DNA of 64,000 nt. It comes from Undaria pinnatifida. Lineage: Eukaryota > Sar > Phaeophyceae > Laminariales > Alariaceae. The notes under the pieces are model-generated. The model did not search any database and was not told where the DNA came from. It saw nothing but the letters and a program-made list of their open reading frames with translations. The position numbers and the translations under genes were made by a program. Shown here one piece after another: positions 24,304-35,900 of this stretch. Within the stretch, counting starts at the first letter, position 1. Each line of letters starts with the position of its first letter. Where the stretch lies: assembly GCA_012845835.1 (NCBI GenBank), contig JABAKD010000024.1:62699-126698 (forward strand), in the 5' to 3' direction.

Positions 24304-25665
24304 TACAGGACGTGAAAATGGCAAGCTGATACTTCTAGAAAGACAAGAAACCCGGGAGCTCAAGGCAGTACAGATGACACCCTCCCAAATAAGAAACCCG
24401 CAGCCCCAGCCAGGATTCCTGTTTCTCGCTATCAAGTAAGTACCTGATACTTGTACAAGTAGGTGCAGTGCAGATAGATTATTCTAGGCACAATGCTGCT
24501 CCTACCGCAGTAGTAGCAGAAATTAAATATTAAGAAGAAAAAAAAGAAAAAACCGGAATAATTCTGGCCGAGGCTGAATTTCTTATTTGAGACGGGGTGA
24601 GTTCTACACACTATCTTCAGCACAGCGCCTCTCAATTATCTTCCTTTCCTGGTAAGGTACAAGTACTCGTATGAGCCTTGCTTTCCTATTCATATCCCTG
24701 GGTGTTTTTTTACATTTATGTCGTGCACTGTTGTGCACTACTACTACTACTACTACTACTACAAGTAGTGTAGTGCTGTATCCCATAATGTGTACAACGG
24801 CAAGCATCACCAACCAGCCGCCAGCCGCAACATATTGTTTTTTTCATGCGTTTGCGATACAAATGTTCACCTAAAGTATAAATACCAACACTTACCATTA
24901 TAGTGGACAAAAAATAGGACACTTCCCAATATAAAATCACCCATGGAGTATATTACGAGTACCAACAACGCAGCTTGCAAAGATGAGTATTGACCTGAAA
25001 TTCGTCGAACTCACGGCTGACGTCCTTGAAAATTAGTTATAAAATGTTGTCGTTGCTATACAACGCGTTTCTTTGTGCGTTGAACTCCTTGGTGTGTATC
25101 GAATGGATGAAGTAGGGCTTTCGGTGACAATATTCGACTGGGAAGCGATGCGGGTGGTTCCGCTAAAATAGACGACACGAACACCACAAATAACAGGACC
25201 GACGTAACTCTAGTTCAACCAAATGATTGGCGATGCTTCTGAAAAATTCTTCTTCCAATACAGACACTTTTGTGTGGTGTATGTCTTGGCACTGAATCGT
25301 TCTTGCCGCCCGGCGACATCCAGCACCCCCCATCATGCCAGGCGAAGGAAAAGAAATATCAGGGGGGTGGGGAATAGGTACGAGTAGGGACCAGGTAACC
25401 CCCCCCCCCCTTCTTCTTTCCCTCTCCCCAGGGATGGATAAAAAGGAAAACATGGGAAAGGGAAAACTAAACAAAAAGGGACCACAATTTTGTCGACAAC
25501 GGTGGTAGTATCGCTGTTGCCCCTCCCCCAGAGATGAAACAGACAATCAAACCCAGGGCCACACAAAACGAAACGGCCGGCTCGCAAGCGAAGCAAAAAC
25601 TTAAACTCGTACGATATTGATTCTTCGTGAATTAACAAAAGGCAAATTTGACCCGACACTGCAGA
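24304..25665. other. No supported gene; (CTA)n tract and dispersed repeat
   Basis: Contains a short trinucleotide run at about 24739-24763, an A-rich stretch at 24530-24555 and a C run at 25398-25409. One copy of the short peptide-bearing repeat lies at 24960-25036. A plus-strand frame ending at 24303 (acidic, Ser/Ala-rich) just upstream was considered but has no clear structure. Confidence 0.4.
24960..25036 (+). repeat. Peptide-bearing dispersed repeat R, subfamily 2
   Basis: AACGCAGCTTGCAAAG is followed by an ATG at 24983 and the short frame MSIDLKFVELTADVLEN before a TAG. The same segment occurs at 57180-57269 and, inverted, at 37375-37440. Confidence 0.7.
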
Positions 25666-25669
25666 CGCT

Positions 25670-26180
25670 AACCTACCACACCAAGATGGGCCCGAGTGCA
25701 CTTTTCACATTCACACCATGACCACCACCGCTTCCCGTCTGATCTAGTTTTTTCCCAGTTCTGCAGGCCTTGGGCCGGTGCTTTTCTGGCGGCACAGTGC
25801 GTTGGGGCCGCCCCTCCCTCCCACGCGGGGCAGGGTGAGCCTCCTGGTACGCGCCTTCTTGCCGACTGTGGCCGCGGTGAAAGAAAATCTGAGGGCCCCG
25901 GAATGGGCCCTTGGGCTTCTTGGGCGTCTGTTGGCGGCGCCAAACTACCCTGCCTCGTACCCGCCGCCGCCAAAATCGAACATCTTTGCAGCTGACGCCG
26001 ACACGCCTGCACCTGCCGCTGCGCCCCCCCCTTCGCTGCCGCCACGAACGCCAACAATACCTGCCCCATACCAACTCCGCGAAACAGCAGGGGAAACAGC
26101 GCTACCGACAACACCCGCAATCATCGCGCCCCCGTCAGCTTCCTGCAACCTAGCACGCAATGCAGTATGTCGTTGACAAA
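25670..26180 (-). pseudogene. GC-rich 3' part of the decayed 26-29 kb gene
   Basis: GC-rich sequence continuous with the gene to its right. Minus-strand frames read Gly/Ala-rich (GVRGGSEGGGAAAGAGVSA, then KMFDFGGGGYEAG) and then basic Pro/Arg-rich, with frame changes. It follows the GWVSALDVADTGE-type segment at about 26330, so it is most likely the low-complexity C-terminus. A Pro-rich plus-strand frame (25778-26176) overlaps and begins after a good acceptor (TTTTTTCCCAG), so a plus-strand exon cannot be excluded. Confidence 0.35.
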
Positions 26181-29050
26181 TAGAGATAATCGTATTCCTA
26201 ACGTTGGCGTGCCCTTTGATTTGATCATAGCGATTCTGAAGTTGTTGGGAGGTCGACAAGATCAACCGGCCCCTCACCCCGAGCATCAGGTCCCCACAAT
26301 CTCTGAGAAAGGTCGCTTCTTTCACCAGTGTCTGCCACGTCGAGAGCAGAGACCCACCCAGGAAACATCGGGCTATCCGGTGACCAGCTGGCCGTGTCGC
26401 TTTAGATAATCTCAAACTCAAACTGTTCGTAGCACGCTCCAATCTACTTCGGCAGTCCGCGGTTCTTCGCAGCCATCTAAATGTCCCAGCGATAATTGAA
26501 CTCCAGCAGATCGAGTGGGTCCAGCGCAGGAGAAGCGCAATAGTAGCCTGCGGAGGTAACGATGAAAACCCTTGAAAAAAGGACAAACAGTTACAGCAGG
26601 CGGAAAACATATTGGACAGGTGTACGTCAGGTCCATCATAACACGAATTACCTGGTTGACCACCAAGCCGAAGAAAAAACTCAACATGTTACAAACACTG
26701 CAACAAACGAGACCGTGCGGTATACTTGACGGCAAATACTATGAGCATCGGGTTACGCCGTGAGGCCAATGTTATGGGTGGAAATGGTTGCTGTACCTGC
26801 TAGTGAAAGGAAAGTCACGAGAAACACACACACCAAGCCCCTGTACTGCTGGAATCTCTGACACAGCGACGAGTGGTGATCCCCGCTTTACTTTTCCCTG
26901 TTGCGTAGTACAGCGGCACGCCGTCAGGCTTGCTTAGACAACCAGCTTCGATGTGCTTGCGGAGCAGCTTCACGACTTCCAGTGCTTTCGGGCGCAGGAG
27001 AATTTATCCCGATTTCGCATCGATCACGTCGCAGAACCGATCAATCACTGAATCAAAGCGAGTCAACAATCGTGTACGCTCGGGCGCCAACCGCCGACAA
27101 TTCCGCAAGAAACACAGTTCATCTCTATCTCTGTCTACTCTGCCACCTATTCCGACGGCATTTTTGCGCTTGAAGAGCACTTCTACCTGCAGTTGGAAGC
27201 AAGATCGGCAGGAGCGTAATGGTCACGACACATGACCCAGTACAGGCATTGTTTTCGACGACAGCTAAAGTCTCCCCATATCACTGATCCGAACAACGAC
27301 ACAAGTGACGTCAAAACCAATTGCCTCCTTGATGTCTTCCAGATTAACGATATAGCAAGAATCTCTCAACCAAGCCATGGAGGGCTTGAAGGCGCCGTGA
27401 CTCTTCTTCACCAGGCGCGAGATACGTGGAAGCGCGTGGAAGGTATCCAGGCGACCCTTGAGCATGTTTGGGCCACCCCCCTGATGCAGTTGGGTAACAA
27501 CCAACATGAATTGAGAACATTCGAACAGAAAAAAATCGTATACAAAGCGCACGTTGACGCCGAGCAGATTTCAAAAACAAACAACACATATCTGCCACCT
27601 CTGCAGCACTCACGTCGTCCTGGTAAACATTGCCACCGATCTCGTCTCCGCCTCTTAGGTCGCAAGCGCGGTCGTGACCAGCATCAAAGTCATACCCGTC
27701 GCCACCGTCCTTTTCGCCCTCGTCCGAGTCCGTATCATCTAGAAAAAAAAACAAAACGAAAAAGTTTGGTTTGTTGGGCGAATACAAACGTCAGCAAGAG
27801 AATGAGGAACGCCAATGCGGGCAGGGCGTCAGACAAATCAGCTCAATTTTTTCCAAGGACGGTGTAAGGCCTTACCTAGCGAGCCCACCACGTGGCAAGG
27901 TGCTTCGGTGGCGAACAAGTCGGGGTCATCGTTGTAAGCAGCACTTGCATTCGGGTTTGGCGACGGTGCTGGTGTCGCAGGGGGGGGTGTCCAATCGGCC
28001 GCAAGGCGAACATGGGTAACGTCCCACAGAACAAGCCTGTCACCGCCGCCGCCGCAGATTTCCTTCATCGTCACACGACCCACACCCGCGGAGGAAGGTG
28101 CCTCCTTGTGTGCTGCGTACGTAGCAGGCTTGACCGCGTCGCTCACTTTGACTACGACGTTCTTCTGGCCGCCAGGTTGACGTGATCGAGGACGCCACCG
28201 AAGCAAAGATCCAGCGGTAGTCTCATGGCCCTGTACGTTCCCAACGCCAACACAACTGGCATAGTTGTTGCTGTGGAGTCGCACATAGAGTTCCATCGCA
28301 AAATAGACCAGGTTTGGGGGGTGATAACAGGTTTAGTCGCTTGTGATGCGGATGTGCCGTGCATGTTGTTGGTTTAGATAATGCGAGAAATAAGGTCTCG
28401 ATGAATGTGGTACAGAACATCCCAATCGCATCTGTGTTCCCGGCGGCAAAATGGTCGGAACCGGGCCGCGCATGGGATCCTTCAATGCCTCGATCTCCTC
28501 GTAAACGAGAACGGACGCGTAATCATCCAAGCAGGCATACTCTACCCGTGACGGCACCGTAAGGATTTTAAAAGGCAGGCATCATTAACATTCCACATAC
28601 CAGCAGATTCAAGAGCATGGCGCCAACAATCCAGCTGGCAACAAGAAACGTTCGATAACCTACAACGAGCGTGAATAGGACGCGCGCACAGCTAACTAGA
28701 GTAGTATCACCAGTTGGGCGTTGAGGGGAGAACTCCAGCGAGACAAGGGGAAGATCGGGTCTGTGGGCACCTCTTTCCCAACCAAACTAGACACTATACC
28801 CGCCAGCGAAAGAGATGGCGTCTGCACCCAACAAGCTTTCGCGTGAGTCAGCGCGCCCACAGTGTTCGCGGCTTTGACCTCATCCAAATACGTCGCGTCT
28901 GACTTGGTGTTGACGCCAAGTCTACCATCATGTCCTGGTACCAAATCACGCTGGTTTTTCACCTTTGGAAACGCAAGCGAGAATTTTCGATTTGAATACG
29001 CCTTGTGCCAGCTGCGAACTGCCGAACCAAGAAAACACGACTGCCGCAAT
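26180..29050 (-). pseudogene. Decayed multi-exon gene of an uncharacterised, probably element-borne, family
   Basis: Coding blocks run right to left: 29049-28696 (LVPGHDGRLGVNTKSDATYL; SSLVGKEVPTDPIFPLSRWS); 28690-28560 (a hydrophobic segment); 28557-28380 (DDYASVLVYEEIEALKDPMR). An exon at about 28296-27876 follows, with VKVSDAVKPATYAAHKEAPS and GGGGDRLVLWDVTHVRLAAD. Exon 27738-27614 is acidic, between a TTTTTTTCTAG acceptor and a GTGAGT donor. Exon 27480-27325 has LDTFHALPRISRLVKKSHGA. An exon from 27186 has CFLRNCRRLAPERTRLL and KLLRKHIEAGCLSKPDGVPL. Junction phases agree. It is dead: TAA at 27004-27006, stops around EFNYRWDI at about 26470, and a GC donor after 27325. Similar predicted proteins are, from memory, repeated in brown algal genomes; the function is unknown to me. 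Confidence 0.6.
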
Positions 29051-29112
29051 TGTACCAGGTGCCAGTTATCATGTACCAGTCATCATATGCTCAGAGCTAT
29101 ACATCACGTGTA

Positions 29113-30022
29113 TGTTAAGGAATTAGTGGGGTATTAGTCCGTTTGACCACTTGCAAAAGGTTAACCAATAGCTTACCCAAACTAAGCCTTATAACACTCT
29201 CCCCCCCTGAAACGGCGGGATAGCAGGTCGGCCGGATATACGGCGGACCTCTGTCAATACTCAAGCCGTTTCATTTCCTGGGGATACCAGGAAGAGTATT
29301 TTTCAAGTGCGACATGGGGAAAATCTGAAAAGTTTATTGTGGACGGTGGGGATCGAACCCACGACCCAAAAAACCCATGGTCCTGCCGACGACGCCATTT
29401 GTTAAGAATTAGTGGGGTATTAGTCCGTTTGACCACTTGCAACTGGTTAACCAATAGCTTACCCAAACTAAGCCTTATAACACTCTCCCCCCCTGAAACG
29501 GCGGGATAGCAGGTCGGCCGGATATGCGGCGGACTTCTGTCAATATCCAAGCCGTTTCATTTCCTGGGGATACCAGGAAGAGTACTGGATAATTGACAGG
29601 TCCGCCCGTATATCCGGCCGACCTGCTATCCCGCCGTTTCAGGGGGGGAGAGTGTTATAAGGCTTAGTTTGGGTAAGCTATTGGTTAACCAGTTGCAAGT
29701 GGTCAAACGGACTAATACCCCACTAATTCCTTAACAAATGGCGTCGTCGACAGACCATGGGTTTTTGGGTCGTGGGTTCGATCCCCACATCCACCATAAT
29801 AAACTTTTTCAGATTTTCCCATGGCGAACTTGAAAAATACTCTCCCGGTATCCCCAGGAAATGAAACGGCTTGGATATATTGACAGGTCCGCCCGTGTAT
29901 CCGGCCGACCTGCTATCCCGCCGTTTCAGGGGGGAAAGTGTTATGAGGCTTAGTTTGGGTAAGCTATTGGTTAACCTTTTGCAAGTGGTCAAACGGACTA
30001 ATACCCCACTAATTCCTTAACA
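29113..30022. mobile_element. Foldback structure of a tRNA-headed ~285-bp repeat, with TGTA flanks
   Basis: The left arm (29113-29588) reads S-M-S and the right arm (29592-30022) is its inverse, S'-M'-S'. About 50 bp lie between them. S begins TGTTAAGGAATTAGTGGGG and is about 145 bp; M is about 135 bp. M contains, on the strand where S is reversed, an A-box-like TGGCGTCGTCGG and a B-box/T-arm (GTGGGTTCGATCCCCAC). The unit boundary repeats as CTTAACA|AATGGCG. Both outer ends are TG...CA, and the flanking bases are TGTA on both sides, consistent with a 4-bp target duplication. It could be a tRNA-derived SINE in inverted tandem, or a miniature LTR element in which the tRNA complement is a primer-binding site. 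Confidence 0.75.
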
Positions 30023-30129
30023 TGTACGAGTGTAGAAGCTACGACAGCAAACAAGCTTCAGCAGAAGTAATAGTTTCAAAATAGATGGCGTAATTAGCCA
30101 GGCTGTTATTTACACGAAAATAAGAAACT

Positions 30130-30870
30130 CGGGATACTTTGTACTGAAGTTAACGTACAATAAGGTAGAGTGCACCCTCTCCCAAATAAGAAAGCCAGCC
30201 TAGGTCGCTATTTTATGTGCCTGGTATCTTTTAGGTGTCCTGTACTACTGCATCTGGTATCTGGCATGCAATTAATCAGAGGCCAGGTATGGTATTTACT
30301 TCGTACCAGGTACCAGGTATCGCATGCTCAGAGCTATGATACCTGGTACCAGGTAGATTCGCGTACAACCAGCAGCGCACAAGCAGCAAGAGCAGTAGCC
30401 TACAATGACCTGGTACGACTCGTACCTCGTATCAAAATAACATTGCCGAAGACAAACTGCTGGTGTACAGCAGTACAGAAAACGAAAAAATAAACCTGGT
30501 AGTAAGAAAGCCAGGGTGATATTTAGCTACCGGAGTAAGAACCTCGGGAGTCAATATACCTTTATGTGACCACGGACTCTAGATTTTTGACAAGAGTTAA
30601 TGTGAGAAAAAAAAAAAACATACTGAAGTTACCTGTAAGAACAAACCCTCTGCCAAATACGAAAGCCAACCTACTGCTGTAGGTCAGTATTTCCGTGCCT
30701 TACGATATACAGCGGTACTACAGCAGTACAAGACACCTACCTGTAATATTAAAGGTGCAGTAATAAAAAAGCCAAGTTGATATTTTCAGGAAAAAAAGAA
30801 GCTCGGGAGCTGTTATACCCGAAGTCAGTGTAGAACGTACCCCCTCATAAATAAGAAAGCCAGCTTGCCG
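30130..30870 (+). repeat. Three diverged direct copies of a ~330-bp repeat
   Basis: Landmark sets recur at about 30140-30200, 30600-30680 and 30800-30860. Each has an ACTGAAGTTA-like phrase, then AACGTAC or equivalent, CCCTC and CAAATAAGAAAGCCAGCC, followed by a GGTACCAGGTA-type palindrome. A single CCCAAATAAGAAACCCGCAG at 24383 may be a further fragment. No coding potential is seen. Confidence 0.55.
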
Positions 30871-31343
30871 CAGGTACCAGGTAAGTATGTTTCTTATCTG
30901 GTGTCCTGTAGTCTACTGCTTCAGCTTTATTTACCATGGTACCAGATACTGCTGTGTAAGATTCGTCCGTACAGCAGCAGGTAACAAACAGAAGTCTACG
31001 AAAGAACCACTCACATCCGGCCTTGTGTAGCGTAGGTAGAGGGCTGTAAGGAAACACCCCCACCCGATTGCTTTTTTCTTGACGTGCTGGCTGTGACAGA
31101 ATAGTGCTCGTGATGTCGATGAGTGCCCTGCTGTCAAAGTAGATGAAGTTGCACCTTGTTGTGGTTCGCTCTCCCGAGCGGATCCATCACCGCTGCCTCC
31201 ACCGCTACTTCCATCGCTACCTCCACCGTCACGATCTCCGCCGGTGCTGCTTCCAATGCCCCCACCGCTGCCTCCGCCATCAATACCCACCTCGTCGCAT
31301 CGACAGATGGCAGGCTCCAAGAAACGAAACTAGTCACGTACTT
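30871..31343. other. No supported gene; Gly/Ser-rich minus-strand frame
   Basis: A minus-strand frame (31320-30931) encodes a Gly/Ser/Asp-rich stretch from a CCACCGCTGCC-type degenerate tandem at 31190-31290. I regard this as low-complexity sequence and not a gene, though a disordered exon is possible. Confidence 0.35.
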
Positions 31344-31522
31344 CGTGGTCTTTTTCAAATTGAAATCTGGGTCTATAGAGCAGGTACACAGGCGTTTTTG
31401 GTGTTGGCAGGCTTTTCCTTCCTGCCAATGTTGGCAGATTCCCGGGCGCCGAAAACAATCCAGCGTAATTTTTCTTGAATATAAAAAGCAAACAGCAGTG
31501 GATATAGGCGCTGATGCTCCAT
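31344..31522 (-). repeat. Inverted copy of the 23.8-kb dispersed repeat, joined to a 23.24-kb segment
   Basis: 31344-31460 is the reverse of 23764-23898, including the TTGGCAGG hairpin. It is followed in direct orientation by AAAAGCAAACAGCAGTGGAT and GGCGCTGATG, found at 23257-23290. The two parts occur in a different order at each locus. Confidence 0.65.
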
Positions 31523-32146
31523 GAGAAAGGGCTTCTCTGTCCCGGCGACAATAGAAGCCCTACAGTTCCTCGTTCCGCGCACTCTCTGCGACGAACTGGT
31601 AGTGAAGGGGGATGAATGCCCATTCTGCCGTGTATCACTCGTCGTGAAGTTCAATATCTGGCCCAACAAGACACGAAGGGTACCTGTTATGAAATAGCTG
31701 ATTTCCATACGAAACAGGAAAAACACAAAAACCCCATCAAAACCACGATAGAAAGACGGCGCACGGAAGAACACTGCTAATTTTATTATTTTTGCAGGTT
31801 GAACATCCACCTTTCGACATTTTATTTTTCACCACGCAAATTTTACTGCAGCATAGGAGTCGCCCTTATAAAAAGTTCACATCGTACGAGTACTGGGGCT
31901 GGACACGTACTCATGGGATTACCACTTATTTACGGTTCTCCACCACAACGGGGAAAGAGCGAACCGTACCCGGGAGGGCGCCTCCCCACACTCCGCTTCT
32001 TCTCGAGCTGCGTACAAGAACATATTTTTCACTCCGTCAGGTACATCTTATTTGCCCACAGATAGTCAGATGATGGATGCTTGGGTTTCGTTCTTGCGCC
32101 ACTCCCTTAGACACTTCCCGGAGGGGAACATTGTATGTATATATAC

Positions 32147-32478
32147 TTTCTTCACACACTTCTACTTTCAGCTTCTGGACAAGCCGTGGTCACAGGTGCC
32201 GGCCCTTATTAGGCCTGGTTCTTGCATTCAATTCTTATCGCTCATAGGGTTCAGCAATCCTACTGCTTGTCGATTTTTCATCGAGTATTGCTAACTTACG
32301 ATCTCGCGCTTTCCGCAAGTCAAATCGTGCACAAGAAATATTCCCTACCAATTTATACGAGTACGCACTCGGCGGGACTCAAACTCACGAAACTGTACTA
32401 CTATAATACCAGGCTCGAGGATAACCTGTTAGTCAACACCACCGGGGCGACAGGCGCATATATACCTGGCTGGGGTCC
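32147..32478 (-). mobile_element. SINE-A, full-length tRNA-derived retroposon
   Basis: On the minus strand it begins with TGTCGCCCCGGTGGTGTTGA, carries a B-box/T-arm (GAGTTTGAGTCCCGCC) and continues in a body ending near ACAAGCCGTGGTC reversed. It matches 57925-58225 (plus) over about 300 bp with scattered substitutions. The head resembles a tRNA D-arm and T-arm, so Pol III transcription of the parent family is likely. Confidence 0.72.
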
Positions 32479-32856
32479 GGTGTACATGCCCCTTGTCGCA
32501 TTTGGTTAATCCCTTTTACTCTCCAGCTCAACTTGTAACAGGTGTCATCCTCAAAGGCTTTCTTCTGAGCGAGCCGAGTTCCCAGATATGTCTTCCCTTC
32601 CCCCCGGACGGAACTTTTCTTTCATTTTGATCGCGCATAGATATAATAATACGATGTAGGTCTCAGCATTTATTCATATTTTTCAGCCTTTTATGTGCTC
32701 GTCGATTTCCATTGAATTGTGCAAATTCACTCTCTTCGTGATTTCCGGTCGTCAATTTTACCGCAAGAAAAGTCATGATACGATCACGATAATGAGTCGG
32801 TGAGACTTGATGAGCTCGTGGCCTTGACGTCATAGTGGGGACGAGATTCAACTACT

Positions 32857-32891
32857 AGACTATACTACTACAACTACTACTACTACTACAC

Positions 32892-32948
<57 letters not shown>

Positions 32949-32972
32949 GACTACTACTACCACTACAGTAAT
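32857..32972. repeat. (CTA)n trinucleotide microsatellite, interrupted
   Basis: About 115 bp of CTA/ACT units with occasional AAT and ACG variants. Confidence 0.95.
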
Positions 32973-35900
32973 AATACTGGGTAAGTACTATCCTCTGAGC
33001 TGCTCAGTTAAAACAAATGTATTGTATATCCCATCATACGGCACGACCACTTATTTGACCAACCTGTTTTCGACTAGTAACAACTTGCTGCGACGAAAAT
33101 TGAAAGCCAAGACCACCATATATATGCAGTCAGTCGTGATCAACTGGGGTGAGCGAAAAAGCACATTTTTGCCAGTTTTTTAGTTCTTTTTTGTTCGAGT
33201 ACTCAGCAATCACGTAAGTTACTTCGTACATACATGGCAAACATAAGCTACTTAATAATTATCCCAAAACCTTGCATATCACGCTAACTTAATTAGTTGT
33301 TCAGTGAAAAACCAAGCGCGCACAAGGAAAGTTACCCGGCACACCATGCCAGGATATTTGTGTTGCGAGAACGACTCAATAGGACATTTATTTGAGTTTC
33401 GTAGTCTATGGACAGGCGGTTTACGAGGATACGAAACAGTCAGTAAAGTTAAAGGTAGCTTCGACGCCTGTGCTGTGAGAGACGAAATCACCGTATTTTG
33501 CGGTAGTATGTACCCCAGCCTCTGCTCAGCGCTAGCTACTGCATGATCTACTGCTACAGCGCTGCCGAGTTTCTCGATAGGTCGTGAGCCAACGTGGTAG
33601 TGTTTAATTCAGAGTCAAACACGTTCGCCTCTGCAGCGTCACGAAACCAATCCTAGTTGGAGGAGATGGCGCGCGCTGCCATCCTACGCATTGCTGGCGG
33701 CGAATCTGCATTCGTTTTGGTGGTGGTGCAGACAAACTTTTTTCGCCCCCCGGTGCTCTGTTCCCTGACCATAACCCAGTGCAGTTTGTTGCTCAGGGTT
33801 GGGAGCTATGTTGAAGCCCTCCCCCTGAGCCAGCAGGTCCTGGGTTGCCTTCGCCGTCCACGCCTCAGTTGCGGCGAAACGTAGGAGGCCGAGCAACAAC
33901 ATCCCTGATCGTTTAATGTTTTCTTTTTTTATTTTCCGAAACTCGCTATTATTTCCCGGTATACGTTTTTCAATCGTATTCATTGCCTCAGGCATTGCAT
34001 GGCTGAACTACCTCTTTGGATCCTATTACATTGATGAACCATATCAACTAACAACCTAAATACGAGCGGCCGGTGTTATCACGCAAAATATTATTATCGA
34101 CAGTAACTCTATTCTATGTCGAACTCACAGCAGACGTCGCTGTAGTAAGCTTGTAAAATACATACCATAATAACCTCTTATATATGGGATGGGGCGTGGC
34201 GTGTATCAGCTATTAGCTGGTGTACGCTAGTGGGCTCGCTTCCGAATGTATGACCCGATGAAGACACAGCCTGTATCATTTGAGGCAAACGAAGGCCACG
34301 GCCATGTAAGCCTGTAAGAGAAGAGCTCTACGTACAGAAGAGAACATGATGATGTTGGTCGGCGACCCTAAGCCGATATGTTGATTATTCGACATGCTTT
34401 GCTCAGCAGATGAAAGCTGATGGTGAGCAAGGCTCAGATGTACATATCTGAGGTGTAGATGTGAAGTGACCAAGTGAATGGCGTGCGCGTGGTGCGCTGC
34501 TCATAGCTCAAAGACGTTGATACCGTCAGCATCCGGTACGAACACAAACAAAAACAAAGCTATGACCCCATGAAAGTAAAATACCCATAGTACGAGATCC
34601 TACAGCCTCGTATCTCAGGGTATGTGATTTTGACTCTACCTATAATAATAGCCCATCTTCTTACTTCAGCAACAGCTGGTACCTTAGACTATTAATAGAT
34701 ATCTTGCTACCGGTTCCAAAAGGATACCGAGGACTGTCCCTCTCAACGTGTACGAGTACGTATTACATGCTGTACCAGGTATACGATTTGCCTGAAAGCT
34801 GCTGTGTATCATGTATCAAAGATATTGCTGCTGAGACTTGTGGTCGCTACGTACTGCATCGATAAACGACAAGTATTAATACTAGACTGAAAACTGTCTG
34901 TCGTACTAGCAACTTGCCTTGTATACCAGATGCCATATCTAATACATACCACAAAGCAGTAGTAGCTGAAATGTGTACTTCCGTCTCGAAGGTTACGACC
35001 ACAGAGCTCATCTCTCTTGGAGGTTTCGGCACGGACACTGAGTTTGTGCCGGATGTGGACGGATGAAAAGAACAACACAACCACAAACACGGGGTGGGGT
35101 GGGGCGTCAGAGACCCGGATCATCGCTTACCCTCGGTATACGTACCTGGTATAGTCTAATAGGACAAATATTGACTACTCATATAGACTACCAGGTATGC
35201 CTGATAATACGCCGCAGAAAACGTTGGGTCTGCGTTTTGTCTGATCGTCGTAAGCTGTACCTTAACTAATCTCACGCTATGTCGAGCAGCGTTTATGTCG
35301 TCCGGATCTGGACATTATTTACCAGGTTGTTTGTCTCCGCTTCGCACCAAGCAGCAGAACGAGTGAGTTCGAATTCATTACCACACCTACCTCACGCGAA
35401 AGAAATTAAACCAAGCGACAGCAGCAGCAGTACCATGGCAGCAGCGACAAACATGTGATCAAGGCGCAGGCCGACTTCCAAGCGGGTAAGGTTTCTGTTT
35501 GGTGGCCAGTATACCGATTGCCGGTTGTTCGACTAAACGAGGGACCACCGGACAGAGAGAGGGCAAACACAAAGTACGACGCAGTACAGCAAAGAGGAAA
35601 CTATAACTAGGTTTACGGCAACAAATATGGGACCCCGTAGCTTCTATTCTAAATCCAAGTAATGCTCCGGAACGAGCCAGACAAGCCTCATACTTGCGGA
35701 TGGACTGGTATACGGTATGTATTGCGAAAAAAATACACGGCCCAGTATTAATTCATGATGGGTCTGTGAAGGCTCGCTCTACCGATTTTTGGTAGATTCA
35801 CAACCATATCACGGGTGTTTTCCACGGACTGTTCGCACGGTTTGTACTAAGCATAGTGTAGTCTAGCACATAAGAAACAAATAAATGAAGAAAGCTGTGA

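Noticed and set aside
25778-26176. Plus-strand Pro/Ala-rich exon after a good acceptor
   Set aside because: Kept only as an alternative: the minus-strand gene extends to its right in the same GC-rich block, so the minus reading is more economical.
29723-29992. Minus-strand frame containing VGIEPTT
   Set aside because: It is a translation of the tRNA-like T-arm inside the foldback repeat, a well-known kind of false gene.
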